The notes: generated by a model not told the origin, from the letters alone. A DNA stretch of 64,000 bases from Streptococcus hillyeri (GCF_003686955.1 NZ_RCVM01000008.1:1-64000); one strand, 5' to 3'; counted from the stretch's first letter, positions 7,318 through 15,599 are shown. A program made the numbers and translations.

Positions 7318-8490
7318 TTATTCATTAAATGATACGTGCACGTGATCATAGTGATTAGCTGTTACGCCACCACGATCTGGCATTGGATTCCATGTATAAG
7401 CAGGTCCGTAGACACTTGGCCATGGTGAATAGAATTTTTGCTCCCAAATAATGTATGAGATATTACGAGCTCCCATCGTATCAATGGCATATTGAGCGAC
7501 TTGATCACCTAAGTCAGAACCTACTGGAACCATAAAGTCAACAGCAAGCCCTTTTCCGTGATCTCCTGAATCACCTGGACGGTATAAACTAAATGACGTA
7601 ATGCCATAAAGACCTGCAACTTCTTCTTTATAAGCAGCAACATGTGGTTTCAAACCAGCATTTTCTGGTTTTGATACGGCTGATGAAGACGGTGCTGGCG
7701 CTTGTGACGTTGTTGGAGTTGAAGTCTCTTCTGCTGTAACGGCTTCTGTGACAGTCTCAACAACTGGCGCAGCCGAAATTGTTGTCGCTTCAGTTGTTGT
7801 CTCCACTATAGGAACTTCTGTTGTTTCTTCTACTGCTGGAGCAGTCGGTTCTACCTCAGTTTCCTCTGAAACAGGTGCTTCAGAAATAGCTTGAGTGGGT
7901 TCTTCTGGTTTAACAGTCACTTCTTCAGTAATTGACGCTTCTGTGACTTCCGCTACAACTGGAGTGGCCTCAGTAGCACTACTTGTCTCTCCTTCTGTTG
8001 TTAGAGGAGCAGAAACAGTCGTTTCTTCTGTAACAACTGACTCTGTTGCTACTGCAGTAGTCTCAGATGTGTTAGGTGTAACTTCTGTCTCATTAGTCAC
8101 TGTTACTGGGATTTCATCAACTACTTCTGATACAGACCCAGTAGATACTGGTGGTGTCACTTCAACAGCTGTTAATTGATTATTAGCATCATAGCTAAGT
8201 TTCAAGACAGTATCTGGAAAAATCAAATCCAGATTAGAGATCTGATTGATTTGAGCCAAAATATACATGTCGACATCCGTTGCAGCTGCAATTGTGCTGA
8301 GCGTGTCACCGAATTTAATCGTATAAGTCTTACTATTGCTTGTTTTTGCTGCATCAGCTTGAATTTCAGCAATTGTACGTGGCGTCCAATTAAGCGTTGA
8401 GTTTTCTTGAGCACTCACTTCCATACCAGATACTGCAAAAAGAGTAGCTACTGTCGTCGAAGCAACCAACGTTTTTTTAGTTAATTTCAT
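7318..8490 (-). CDS. sip: Secreted LysM surface protein, Sip-like
   Basis: 390 residues: a Sec signal peptide (MKLTKKTLVASTTVATLFAV, cleavage likely after VSA), a LysM peptidoglycan-binding domain (about 54-100, TYTIKFGDTLSTIAAATDVD), a long Thr/Glu/Val/Pro/Ala-rich low-complexity linker (about 110-270) and a conserved C-terminal domain (GDHGKGLAVDFMVP ... MPDRGGVTANHYDHVHVSFNE). The order and C-terminus match the group B streptococcal surface immunogenic protein. The C-terminal domain resembles D-Ala-D-Ala-type peptidase folds with several His, but enzymatic activity is unproven. It has its own terminator. The antisense frame at 7895-8179 is a by-product of the repetitive linker. Confidence 0.85.
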   Translation of the reverse strand: MKLTKKTLVASTTVATLFAVSGMEVSAQENSTLNWTPRTIAEIQADAAKTSNSKTYTIKFGDTLSTIAAATDVDMYILAQINQISNLDLIFPDTVLKLSYDANNQLTAVEVTPPVSTGSVSEVVDEIPVTVTNETEVTPNTSETTAVATESVVTEETTVSAPLTTEGETSSATEATPVVAEVTEASITEEVTVKPEEPTQAISEAPVSEETEVEPTAPAVEETTEVPIVETTTEATTISAAPVVETVTEAVTAEETSTPTTSQAPAPSSSAVSKPENAGLKPHVAAYKEEVAGLYGITSFSLYRPGDSGDHGKGLAVDFMVPVGSDLGDQVAQYAIDTMGARNISYIIWEQKFYSPWPSVYGPAYTWNPMPDRGGVTANHYDHVHVSFNE

Positions 8491-8678
8491 GTGAATATTT
8501 CCTTTTTCATTTAATAACTATACTCATCATATCATAAAGCAAGCATGAAAAGTTTAAAATAGTCTCCCATTTTTGACATTTAATCTTGCTGTCTCAAAAT
8601 TGTAACACTCTGACTTTTTTTGTAAAAATCAGCACAGCCATTCCGACCTACCTCTCATAGCATAACTGCCCATAACTA

Positions 8679-9284
8679 TTACTTACCTTGTAAAATTTCC
8701 ACAAAGCGATGGGTAAACTGTGCCGTCATTCCCCAAAGGTTTTCGCCCACATTTTCATAAAAGGGAATCTTACGATTTTGATGACCAAAACGATAATTTT
8801 CCCCCTGATTGATTCGCTCAAAAGGAAAATCAGAATCCTTACGAAAATCTGCTTTCAATTTGTAATAAGTAGGGGTTGTTTCCAAAAGCTGGCGCAAAGG
8901 AATGGTAAACAGTCTGTCAACTTCATTATTAGGCGTGATGTCACGCCAATTTTCAATCATTAGTTGCCCTACAAAACAATGAATCTCCCTATCTTGATAA
9001 ACAAAATAATCAATTTCGCCAACAAGCTCAATCACATCAGCAGACAAATTAAGTTCTTCAATCGTTTCACGAATCGCAGCCTGAGAAAAGGCTTCACCAG
9101 CCTCCACGCGCCCACCTGGAAAAGCTACCTCACCCGGCTGAGAAATAGTATGACTCCTAATTTGATACAATACCTGCCACTCGTCATTTTCCCAAATCAA
9201 AGGAAGTAGCACTGCATAGTGTTTAGTCACACCAAGAGGCTTTGCCGTATAGCCTTCTAACTTTTCTTTTATCTTATCCATCAT
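8679..9284 (-). CDS. NUDIX hydrolase, CoA pyrophosphatase type
   Basis: 201 residues with a complete Nudix box, FPGGRVEAGEAFSQAAIRET followed by IEELNL, near residue 60-80, preceded by LLPLIWENDEWQVLYQIRS. The LPLIW...TRS context and placement resemble the NudL/YeaB CoA pyrophosphatase subfamily, which cleaves CoA and derivatives to 4'-phosphopantetheine and 3',5'-ADP; the exact substrate is inference. The gene stands alone on the minus strand between the sip-like gene and the divergent padR operon. The first two codons are both ATG (9284 or 9281). Confidence 0.8.
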   Translation of the reverse strand: MMDKIKEKLEGYTAKPLGVTKHYAVLLPLIWENDEWQVLYQIRSHTISQPGEVAFPGGRVEAGEAFSQAAIRETIEELNLSADVIELVGEIDYFVYQDREIHCFVGQLMIENWRDITPNNEVDRLFTIPLRQLLETTPTYYKLKADFRKDSDFPFERINQGENYRFGHQNRKIPFYENVGENLWGMTAQFTHRFVEILQGK

Positions 9285-9366
9285 GTCTTTTATTATAAAA
9301 GTTTTAGTCGCAAATGTCAGAAAAATAACTTGTTCAAAATTATATAAAATTTTTACACATAAATCA

Positions 9367-9395
9367 TTGACTTTTTTTCTTTATAGGTATATATT
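9367..9395 (+). promoter_or_regulatory. padR operon promoter
   Basis: TTGACT (9367-9372), a 17-base spacer and TATATT (9390-9395). An AT-rich palindrome (TATATAT-TTT-ATATATA) overlaps the -10 and would be a natural self-operator for the PadR protein encoded next. Confidence 0.65.
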
Positions 9396-9434
9396 TTATA
9401 TATAAAGAAATCACATATCAGAAGGAGGGGCCTT

Positions 9435-9761
9435 ATGTATTTTCCAACTTCAGCTATTCTGATTGAGTTTCTCATTTTGGCCATCGTCGAAAAGGAAGAT
9501 TCCTATGGATACGAGATTAGCCAAACCGTCAAACTCATCGCAAACATAAAAGAGTCCACGCTCTATCCGATCCTCAAAAAACTAGAAAGTGCACACTTTG
9601 TCACGACCTATACCCAGGAGCACCAAGGACGTAAACGCAAATACTATGCCATTACCGATTTAGGGCGAGCTCAAGTGTCTTTTCTAAAAGGAGAATGGCT
9701 GAGCTACACCACAGCAGTCAACGATATTATCGAAGGGAGATTAAGACATGACAAGGACTGA
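9435..9761 (+). CDS. PadR-family transcriptional regulator
   Basis: 108 residues forming a PadR winged helix: LIEFLILAIVEKEDSYGYEISQ (helix-turn-helix start), ESTLYPILKKLE (recognition helix) and the wing GRKRKYYAITDLG. ATG 9435 follows AGAAGGAGG, an excellent ribosome-binding site. It overlaps the next gene by 14 bases and heads a three-gene operon with DUF1700 and DUF4097 proteins, an arrangement often linked to cell-envelope stress sensing. It probably represses its own operon; the inducer is unknown. Confidence 0.9.
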   Translation: MYFPTSAILIEFLILAIVEKEDSYGYEISQTVKLIANIKESTLYPILKKLESAHFVTTYTQEHQGRKRKYYAITDLGRAQVSFLKGEWLSYTTAVNDIIEGRLRHDKD

Positions 9762-10419
9762 GTACCTAGCGGAGCTAGAAAAAGAATTACGGCAGCTCCC
9801 CAAAAAAGATTTTCAAGAAGCCATGGATTACTTCACCGAATACTTTGACGAAGCTGGTCCAGAAAACGAAGCCGACCTTATAGCTGAATTAGGCACACCA
9901 CAAGAAGCAGCCAGCGATATCCTAGCAAATGTTATCGGCAAAGAAGACTTCCAATCCAATAAATTCTTCAAGCGCCCACGTAGTGGTAAAGAAATTGCTC
10001 TTTTGGTTGGTCTAATCCTGATGGCATCACCTGTATTATTTCTTGTAGCTGGTGTTCTTCTAGGGCTTCTCTTAGCAGCCATAGCCTTACTCATTGGACT
10101 AGCTGGATTTGTGATTGCCATGATTATCTTGATCGCCTGCCTCTTACTAACAGGTTTCCTTCTCTCTGTAGCAGCCATTATCATCGCCTTTGTGACACTC
10201 GGAGAAAGCCTAACTATCTTTAATAGCTCTTGGCCAGCCATGACCATGGGCTTCGGTGGATTCTTTGCAGCAATCGGTGGCGGCGTCCTCATTTTCCTAC
10301 TCAGCCTCTATTTAACAAAACTCTACGGCAGAGGTCTTATGGCTTTTGGAAAATGGCTGAGCAACTCACTTAAAAACCTCTGGAACAAGCGCAAATGGAG
10401 GAAATCTCATGAATACTAA
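9748..10419 (+). CDS. DUF1700 (HAAS-domain) membrane protein
   Basis: 223 residues. The N-terminal ~75 residues (MTRTEYLAELEKELRQLPKK ... LGTPQEAASDIL) are the helical HAAS/DUF1700 domain. Four hydrophobic helices follow in residues ~85-200 (LLVGLILMASPVLFLVAGVL, AAIALLIGLAGFVIAMIIL and others), then a basic tail. It overlaps padR upstream and the DUF4097 gene downstream. By family context it is a membrane partner in a PadR-controlled envelope-response operon; no biochemical activity is established. Confidence 0.85.
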   Translation: MTRTEYLAELEKELRQLPKKDFQEAMDYFTEYFDEAGPENEADLIAELGTPQEAASDILANVIGKEDFQSNKFFKRPRSGKEIALLVGLILMASPVLFLVAGVLLGLLLAAIALLIGLAGFVIAMIILIACLLLTGFLLSVAAIIIAFVTLGESLTIFNSSWPAMTMGFGGFFAAIGGGVLIFLLSLYLTKLYGRGLMAFGKWLSNSLKNLWNKRKWRKSHEY

Positions 10420-11524
10420 ATCAAATACCAAATGGAAATACTTACTTTTCTTTGGCCTAGGAAGTGTCGTTGTCGGACTTTCTCTCCTAGCCTTCGGAGC
10501 AGCTACAGGCGGTATCGAAGGAATCAAAAACAACACCAAGGCAACCAAAGAAGTCAAAACGTTTGATAAGGTGAAAAATTTAGACATCAATAGTTTTTAC
10601 AATGTCACTGTCAAATCTGGTGATGTTGATAAAGTCACTGTAACTTACTACGCACATAAAAAATTTAGACCAAAGACCTCACTTCAACAAGATAAAGAGA
10701 CCCTTATTATCAACCAAACCGAACGTGGTTCCTTTGTCACTGGCTTTATGGAGACCGGGGGCTATCTTCTCAATGAACGTACTGGTAATGAAGATTACAA
10801 TGAAACCATTATCACTGTTCCTAAAAACCTAGTTCTCGAAAACTTAAATGGTCAATTCAATTTTCATCATTCACAGTTAATCGATTTAAAAATTAAGAAT
10901 ATCAATGCACGTGGCATAAGCTATCTTGACAATGTGACAATTAACAATGGGACAATAAGTGCTTACAGTTCTCAAATTGATAACAGTCGCCTCAGCAATG
11001 TCACTTTTGATACTGATATTAATCATTTATCCTTTGATAACAGCACCGTTGAAAATAGCACTTTTGACAACTTCCACGCCAGTCTATCTTTAGAAAACTC
11101 TCACTTCAAAAATGTTACCTTCAAAGCAACACAGGTTGACGACCCAGAAACAGAAGAGCAAGACGAATTTGGAAGTGACTATTGGTATGATCAGTACGGC
11201 AACGCTCTTTATGGACATCTTGATATCAATAGTGGAACACTAGAAAATGTTACTTATACGGGGGCAGGTGAGTTAACAGGACGCAATGTCAACTTAATTG
11301 GTAACATCAATCTCTCAGGCACTTTCCTATCAACTGATTTCCAATTAACCTCAGAAAGCCTAAAATCAACGTCTATGGATTTCTTTGCAAGCCATGGCAC
11401 GATTAGTATTGACAACAAGATGATAAAGAATACCAATACTGACAGTAGCTATCAGAAAAAAATAGATAAAGCTAAAGCAGATTTGATTATTAAGAGTAAA
11501 GGTGGCTACATTTCCATTCAATAG
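10409..11524 (+). CDS. DUF4097-family envelope protein
   Basis: 371 residues. One N-terminal hydrophobic segment (YLLFFGLGSVVVGLSLLAFGAATG) is followed by a long region of short repeated beta-strand units (NVTIN, NVTFDT, NSTVENSTF, NVTFKAT) expected to form a right-handed beta-helix or adhesin-like fold, typical of DUF4097. It would be anchored in the membrane with the beta domain outside. Last gene of the padR operon; a GC-rich terminator follows. The function is unknown. Confidence 0.82.
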   Translation: MNTKSNTKWKYLLFFGLGSVVVGLSLLAFGAATGGIEGIKNNTKATKEVKTFDKVKNLDINSFYNVTVKSGDVDKVTVTYYAHKKFRPKTSLQQDKETLIINQTERGSFVTGFMETGGYLLNERTGNEDYNETIITVPKNLVLENLNGQFNFHHSQLIDLKIKNINARGISYLDNVTINNGTISAYSSQIDNSRLSNVTFDTDINHLSFDNSTVENSTFDNFHASLSLENSHFKNVTFKATQVDDPETEEQDEFGSDYWYDQYGNALYGHLDINSGTLENVTYTGAGELTGRNVNLIGNINLSGTFLSTDFQLTSESLKSTSMDFFASHGTISIDNKMIKNTNTDSSYQKKIDKAKADLIIKSKGGYISIQ

Positions 11525-11534
11525 CAAAAAGAGA

Positions 11535-11562
11535 GGCTGGGCAAATTTGCCCAGCCTTCCTA
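11535..11562 (+). terminator. padR operon terminator
   Basis: Perfect GGCTGGGC/GCCCAGCC stem (11535-11542 and 11549-11556) with a 6-base loop and a moderately T-rich tail. It is 10 bases after the DUF4097 stop codon. Confidence 0.75.
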
Positions 11563-11600
11563 TTTTATCAATCTTTTGACGAAGTGGTTGATTGGAGATT

Positions 11601-11706
11601 TATAGTGGATTGAGAAAGGAATAGGACAAGGCAAGGAGCTACTGATAGAACTTAGCGTTCGTCAAAGCTACTTAACGATGTCCTAACCTTTATTCAATTC
11701 ACTATA
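11601..11706. repeat. RUP-like MITE (106 bp)
   Basis: A 106-bp non-coding segment with imperfect terminal inverted repeats of about 30 bases: it starts TATAGTGGATTGAGAAAGG and ends with the near-complement (CCTTTATTCAATTCACTATA). Both ends are TA. The size, the TATAGTG termini and TA flanks fit the RUP class of pneumococcal MITEs, thought to be mobilised by an IS630-type transposase. It is assigned by resemblance to the class, not by alignment. Confidence 0.6.
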
Positions 11707-11783
11707 CAATTAGACACTTCTTCATTTTCAAGTATCCACCTAGAACAGTCTTTCAACCAAAGCTTAGAAAACAAAAACAATGA

Positions 11784-11811
11784 GAAGCCAAAACATCGAT
11801 ATTTTGGCTTC
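11784..11811. terminator. Convergent terminator
   Basis: GAAGCCAAAA (11784-11793) pairs with TTTTGGCTTC (11802-11811). It lies between the rightward padR operon and the leftward glycosyltransferase gene and can serve both. Confidence 0.7.
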
Positions 11812-11830
11812 TTGTTACTCATTTTCTCTA

Positions 11831-12844
11831 TCAATTAAAACCATAGATACGTCTGACAACACGGTAAACTCCATTAGCCACCTTACGACTTGGAAACACA
11901 GACGGTTTTACTAACTGTCCAAGAAGACCATTACGGATTTCACGATAGAGTTTTGGATTCGTTTCTTTGATGTAAGCCCAGAGTTCTTGTTTTTTAGCTA
12001 AATGCTCAGGTTTTCCAGCTCGGTTAAGAAGAGCCGATGAAATCACCGTCGTAATTTCTAAATGATTGAGCAAATAAGTTCTTAGCTTCGGATGATCAAT
12101 CTTCTCATCATCAAACTGATCAACCAAGAGCTTATTAACCTTAAGTTGCTGATCAATCCGTTTAATCATGACCTTTTCATTGACAGATTGGTCTTCACGA
12201 CCAATAAAGTAACGGTAAAAATCAACTGGCAGATAATACATGTTTTTCACTGCCTGTAGCGGTGTAAAGACAAACAAATTATCCACATAAAAGGTATGTT
12301 CTGGTAGTTCAAAATTGACCTCACGCAAGAGTTCTGTTCGATAAATGAGAGAGTGCATCATCATGTATTGACCTTTTGAAAAATCGCCAACCTCATCCCA
12401 TCCAAAAACACGTCCTTCTGGTAAGATACCATCATAGCGCATGCTTTTTTTACGAGAAAGCCCCTCTTTTTCATAAACAAAATTAGAAACAAAAGCGTCT
12501 ACAGGTGTCTGTTCTTCATTCAAATGATTAAGAGTCTCTAAAATCTTGAGATAGGCCCTGCTATCAACCCAGTCGTCACTATCAACAACTTTAAAATACT
12601 GACCTTTTGCTTCACGAAGCCCCGTATTAACGGCTCCGCCATGCCCTTTATTTTCCTGATTAACCAAACGAACATTAGAAAATTGCGCCTCAAGCCTAGT
12701 CCCCACAGTAGCAGTTTCATCACTTGAACCATCATTAATAATCAAAATTTCAACTTGATTGCCCCCAATAACCAAGGAATTTACACAATAGTGTAAATAC
12801 TCACTTGCATTATAAGATGGAATAGCAATAGTTAACAACGTCAT
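11831..12844 (-). CDS. Family 2 glycosyltransferase
   Basis: Start set at ATG 12844 (337 aa, MTLLTIAIPSYNASEYLHYC), which has AAAGGAG 7 bases upstream; the longer frame to 12877 has no such site. A GT-A fold is visible: TIAIPSYN at the N-terminus, ILIINDGSSDET (about residue 43-54), NKGHGGAVNTGL and YFKVVDSDDWVD (the DxD metal-binding motif, about residue 90-100). It transfers a sugar from a nucleotide donor, probably to a cell-surface polysaccharide or lipid; donor and acceptor cannot be told. No transmembrane segment is obvious. It stands alone. Confidence 0.88.
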   Translation of the reverse strand: MTLLTIAIPSYNASEYLHYCVNSLVIGGNQVEILIINDGSSDETATVGTRLEAQFSNVRLVNQENKGHGGAVNTGLREAKGQYFKVVDSDDWVDSRAYLKILETLNHLNEEQTPVDAFVSNFVYEKEGLSRKKSMRYDGILPEGRVFGWDEVGDFSKGQYMMMHSLIYRTELLREVNFELPEHTFYVDNLFVFTPLQAVKNMYYLPVDFYRYFIGREDQSVNEKVMIKRIDQQLKVNKLLVDQFDDEKIDHPKLRTYLLNHLEITTVISSALLNRAGKPEHLAKKQELWAYIKETNPKLYREIRNGLLGQLVKPSVFPSRKVANGVYRVVRRIYGFN

Positions 12845-13331
12845 ACGATACTCCTTTGTAACCCTTATTATACTCAATGAACATCAAAAGATACCTAGCA
12901 AGCCAAAAAACACACTTTTCAGAAAAGACGTCCACCAGCATATCATCCTAAATTTCAAAGAGCCTTAAAAGGTTAAACATACGCTTTTTATCTTATCATA
13001 TTTAGCTATTTTTCGCTACTTGATACCTGCTTCTAAATAGCACATCTAATGTTTTTTTAATAATGTCATACAGAAAATTTTACCAATTCGCCTGATATAA
13101 TTAAGACAAACAGGGATAGTATTGTCTTACCCTGTTAATCACCAATTTATCTACCATCAAACTAAGAACTATAATCATTTGAATTAACTTTACTACATCG
13201 TCGATTTCGATTTGCTATACTTTTTGAGTTGTCTGCGTCTCAGCTCCTTATTTTAATGCTAATTCATTCGATTGTATAATTCTGATAACATTATAAAAAG
13301 CCAGCCTTAGAGCTGACTTTAAAAATACTAA
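12845..13331. other. Intergenic region, possible degenerate BOX-like repeat
   Basis: No gene is seen. At 12869 the sequence TATACTCAATGAACATCAAA closely resembles the boxA start of pneumococcal BOX elements, but the rest of the copy is not recognisable beyond ~12890. An AACAGGG/CCCTGTT inverted repeat lies near 13109-13136. The native rpsD terminator closes the region. Confidence 0.35.
13297..13320 (-). terminator. Former rpsD terminator, separated by the satellite
   Basis: AAAG-x-CAGC (13297-13305) pairs with GCTG-x-CTTT (13312-13320), with a T-run in the leftward direction. In a chromosome without the island it would lie just after the rpsD stop codon; the island has moved it 10.4 kb away. 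Confidence 0.6.
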
Positions 13332-13357
13332 TCTTAAAATTAAAGCATTTTGTTGTA
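13332..13357. repeat. Satellite attachment site attL (26-bp direct repeat)
   Basis: Identical to 23717-23742. The right copy is part of the rpsD coding end; this left copy is the duplicate made on integration and abuts the former rpsD terminator. Confidence 0.88.
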
Positions 13358-13477
13358 CAGTTAAGATTACTTAGCTTTACACGTTCTTTACACTCCCTAA
13401 CCCCTAATATGATAGGCTTTCTAACCAAATAACTTATAATTAGACAGTGTTAAATACTCCCCCAAAGTTCGCCAAAA

Positions 13478-13487
13478 GGGGAGCAAA
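13478..13487 (+). repeat. Possible integrase arm-type site (left arm)
   Basis: GGGGAGCAAA, identical to two copies 12 bp apart at the other end of the island (23631-23640 and 23643-23652). Being inside both ends at 75-120 bp from the cores fits arm-type binding sites of a tyrosine integrase. Confidence 0.45.
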
Positions 13488-13509
13488 AAAAGGGCCTTTC
13501 AGTAGCCCT
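13485..13509 (-). terminator. Terminator of the leftward satellite operon
   Basis: AGGGC (13491-13495) pairs with GCCCT (13505-13509), with a 7-base T-run in the leftward direction. It would end transcripts coming through the ArpU-like gene. Confidence 0.6.
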
Positions 13510-13536
13510 AAGTTATGAGTTCAGCAGGCAAGAACT

Positions 13537-13563
13537 AGCGTAGTCATCAGCTACGCTTTTTTT
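13537..13563 (+). terminator. Rightward terminator at the satellite's left end
   Basis: AGCGTAG (13537-13543) with CTACGCT (13551-13557) and T7. It faces into the island and would block incoming rightward transcription from the chromosome. Confidence 0.65.
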
Positions 13564-13623
13564 GATTGTCTTGGGATTGCTGATAGATCTATTATACCAT
13601 GTTAGCACGCGCTAAAATGTGCC

Positions 13624-14034
13624 TTAATCTTGCTCTGTGAATGTTTTGATTACTCCGTTTCTATATAGTTTTGCAAAATCCAATAAGGCTAGCTCTTTGT
13701 CTCTGTGGTATGTACTACTGGCCACGCTTAAAATACTCTTTTGCTCTTTTGTGCCTAGTCTTTGGGGCATGAGATAACTCAAGACTAATGTCGCCCTCCT
13801 GCGTGGTATCTCAATAGCATTAATAGCCTTTATAATCTCGTTGACTTCGTAAGGTGCTTCACGTTGCCAATCATGGCGCATCATCTCAAATTCTTCTGGC
13901 TTAAAGTCAAACAGTTCAACCGTCCACACATCACTTACGCTTATCAAGCTATAATGAAACCCTGCAACGTTCCGCCACTTGTGGAACTCGCTTAGTTTAC
14001 GCCTAGCCAATTCTTTTAGCTGTCTTTTCTCCAT
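13624..14034 (-). CDS. ArpU-like phage late-gene regulator
   Basis: 136 residues, with a basic N-terminus (MEKRQLKELARRKLSEFHKW), a helical middle and a C-terminal region with the pattern seen in ArpU/RinA-type sigma-like regulators (LSYLMPQRLGTKEQKSILSV then STYHRDKELALLDFAKLY, residues ~85-125). In phages such proteins switch on packaging and late genes. Here it is the last gene of the island and no late genes follow, so it may act on a helper phage or be a leftover. GGAGAGGCGAG precedes the ATG. Family assignment is by resemblance. Confidence 0.65.
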   Translation of the reverse strand: MEKRQLKELARRKLSEFHKWRNVAGFHYSLISVSDVWTVELFDFKPEEFEMMRHDWQREAPYEVNEIIKAINAIEIPRRRATLVLSYLMPQRLGTKEQKSILSVASSTYHRDKELALLDFAKLYRNGVIKTFTEQD

Positions 14035-14050
14035 CTCGCCTCTCCTTTAT

Positions 14051-14080
14051 GGTAAAATATAGGCACTGATTATATTTACC
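14051..14080. promoter_or_regulatory. Inverted repeat upstream of the ArpU-like gene
   Basis: GGTAAAATATA (14051-14061) and TATATTTACC (14071-14080) form an imperfect inverted repeat in the presumed promoter of the ArpU-like gene. A plus-strand hairpin with T-run follows at 14086-14107. An operator role is inferred. Confidence 0.4.
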
Positions 14081-14113
14081 AAGGAGACGGCGCACGCTGT
14101 CTTTTTTGTCATT

Positions 14114-14306
14114 TCTCGGCGTTCTCTCGGAGTTCCATAACGTACTGCCTCCCCTCATACCTTACCGTAACCTTACCGTTTTTTCAGCTCATATCTTATA
14201 ATCGTTTCTTATCCTCACCTTGTACTAACCTTGTACTTCTTAGGTTGTCCGACTTAGGGTAATCTTAGGGTACAAAACTTGACCACCTTATGGTTACCTT
14301 ATAGTT
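14114..14306. repeat. Five 11-bp paired repeats of differing sequence
   Basis: Five adjacent pairs, each an 11-bp word copied once with no gap: TCTCGGCGTTC/TCTCGGAGTTC (14114-14135), CCTTACCGTAA/CCTTACCGTTT (14160-14181), ACCTTGTACTA/ACCTTGTACTT (14217-14238), CTTAGGGTAAT/CTTAGGGTACA (14253-14274) and ACCTTATGGTT/ACCTTATAGTT (14285-14306). The words differ between pairs but the period is always 11. They fill a gene-free region (14035-14592). A looser pair with period 10 is at 14504-14520. The function is unknown. Confidence 0.8.
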
Positions 14307-14592
14307 TTCCCGGGCTATTCGTCGTTTCGTAAAATCCTAAAACGTTCTATATTTTTACACACTAAAAGTCTAAAGAGTACAACAACAAAACACCCACAAG
14401 CTCCATAATATCAAGGCTTTTTCCATTGTCGTTTGTTCCACCGGAGCGGATTTGTTCGTTTTGTAAAACCTAAAAGTACTTCAAAAATCCCCCCGCTACC
14501 TCGCCTAAACTTCCCTAAAAAACTGGTATTACCTAGCCTAAATCTAACCAAATTTTGGAACGTTTTGACGGTTTATTTGTTTGGGAAAACAG

Positions 14593-15084
14593 TTATTTTA
14601 ACCATAACTTAATGCCTTTAGTTATGTATTTACAAAACCTATTATAATGCCTCCAATACGTGTTAGACCTCATTCTTTTAGGTCTACTAGGAAACTGGTC
14701 ATAATCAACGTACCCTTTTTCTGGCCAATAACTAGGCTCTATCTTCCTAGCTTCACGGATAGCAAGCCCCCAATAATACTGACAATCTGTCTTGCTGCGG
14801 TTTAGTGTTTGCTTATGGATCTGCTGACATGTTCCACAACCAAAGTATAAATACCGTTTGTAGAGTTTCCTGCAACGTCTACCACAATAAGGGCAAAGAA
14901 AGAAATACCTATACCCTCCTTTTGTACCTGGTATTTTGGCCAATTCAAAACTATCTCGACCTATAACAATAAAAAGGTTATCTAGGTCAATGGTCAAGGG
15001 GTAGTCATCTAATTCAGCCTTACCTTGGGTTATCCCTTTCTTTTTCATAGCTCTGGTAAATGTCTCTATATACAATACTTCCAT
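14593..15084 (-). CDS. Unknown protein with zinc-ribbon motif
   Basis: 163 residues. The centre has FFLCPYCGRRCRKLYKR and then LYFGCGTCQQ, a CxxC...CxxC zinc ribbon (about residues 81-106), followed by an aromatic, basic C-terminus (YWPEKGYVDYDQF, RHYNRFCKYI). The zinc ribbon and basic tail suggest nucleic-acid binding. It is in the satellite's leftward block, after the origin and before the ArpU-like gene. I do not recognise the family. A later ATG at 15048 is possible; the listed one has only a weak ribosome-binding site. Confidence 0.65.
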   Translation of the reverse strand: MEVLYIETFTRAMKKKGITQGKAELDDYPLTIDLDNLFIVIGRDSFELAKIPGTKGGYRYFFLCPYCGRRCRKLYKRYLYFGCGTCQQIHKQTLNRSKTDCQYYWGLAIREARKIEPSYWPEKGYVDYDQFPSRPKRMRSNTYWRHYNRFCKYITKGIKLWLK

Positions 15085-15135
15085 TCAAAAATATCCCTAT
15101 ACTGTAAAAACCCAAATCTATTGGATAAACAACGA

Positions 15136-15155
15136 AAAGAGGCGCGTGCCTCTTT
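15136..15155. terminator. Hairpin between satellite genes
   Basis: AAAGAGGC (15136-15143) and GCCTCTTT (15148-15155) with a 4-base loop, 4 bases after the stop of the 146-aa gene. The T-run is clearer on the plus strand, and it may act in both directions. Confidence 0.55.
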
Positions 15156-15158
15156 GTT

Positions 15159-15599
15159 TTATTCTTTGGATAATAGCCCGCTGACTGCCATATCTCGGAT
15201 AAACTGTTTTTCAGTATCTGCTGGTAATTCTAACAGGTCTAGTAATTCTCCTAATGCCTGTTTATCTGTACTAGCAATAACTTTCTTTAGAATTTTTTCG
15301 TATTGTTGTTCTAGATAGTCGCAAAATGCTAATCTATGAGCTTGTGTTGGTGTTACATTTAAAGTCATATAACAAGCTTCAGATACCTGTGAGAATAGCT
15401 TTGCACGCGCTTCTGGGTGCTTATACAGTTCATAAATGTTCAGACTGGTATCTTCTTCTTGTAACTTTTTAGCTATCACCAGTAACTTGGGAATATCACC
15501 AGCTTCTACGGGTGTATCATCAGCCATATAATCCAATCGATGTTGTTCAAGTTCTAATCGGTCTTTTTCTGCTTGTTCTAAATAATCATTGTTTGCCAT
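15159..15599 (-). CDS. Unknown 146-aa satellite protein
   Basis: An acidic, helical protein (MANNDYLEQAEKDRLELEQHRLDYM ...), with no membrane segment and no recognised motif. ATG 15599 follows an AGGAGATAAACGAC ribosome-binding site. It sits just after the 57-aa gene and the iteron origin. It could be a satellite-specific accessory such as a helper-interaction or capsid-related protein, but there is no sequence evidence for that. A terminator-like hairpin follows. Confidence 0.65.
   Translation of the reverse strand: MANNDYLEQAEKDRLELEQHRLDYMADDTPVEAGDIPKLLVIAKKLQEEDTSLNIYELYKHPEARAKLFSQVSEACYMTLNVTPTQAHRLAFCDYLEQQYEKILKKVIASTDKQALGELLDLLELPADTEKQFIRDMAVSGLLSKE

Noticed and set aside
7895..8179. 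94-aa plus-strand frame inside the sip-like gene
   Set aside because: Antisense shadow of the Thr/Glu-rich repetitive linker; Ser/Val-only composition and no start signal.
9828..10292. 154-aa minus-strand frame across the DUF1700 gene
   Set aside because: Antisense shadow; the opposite strand has intact overlapping operon genes with good signals.
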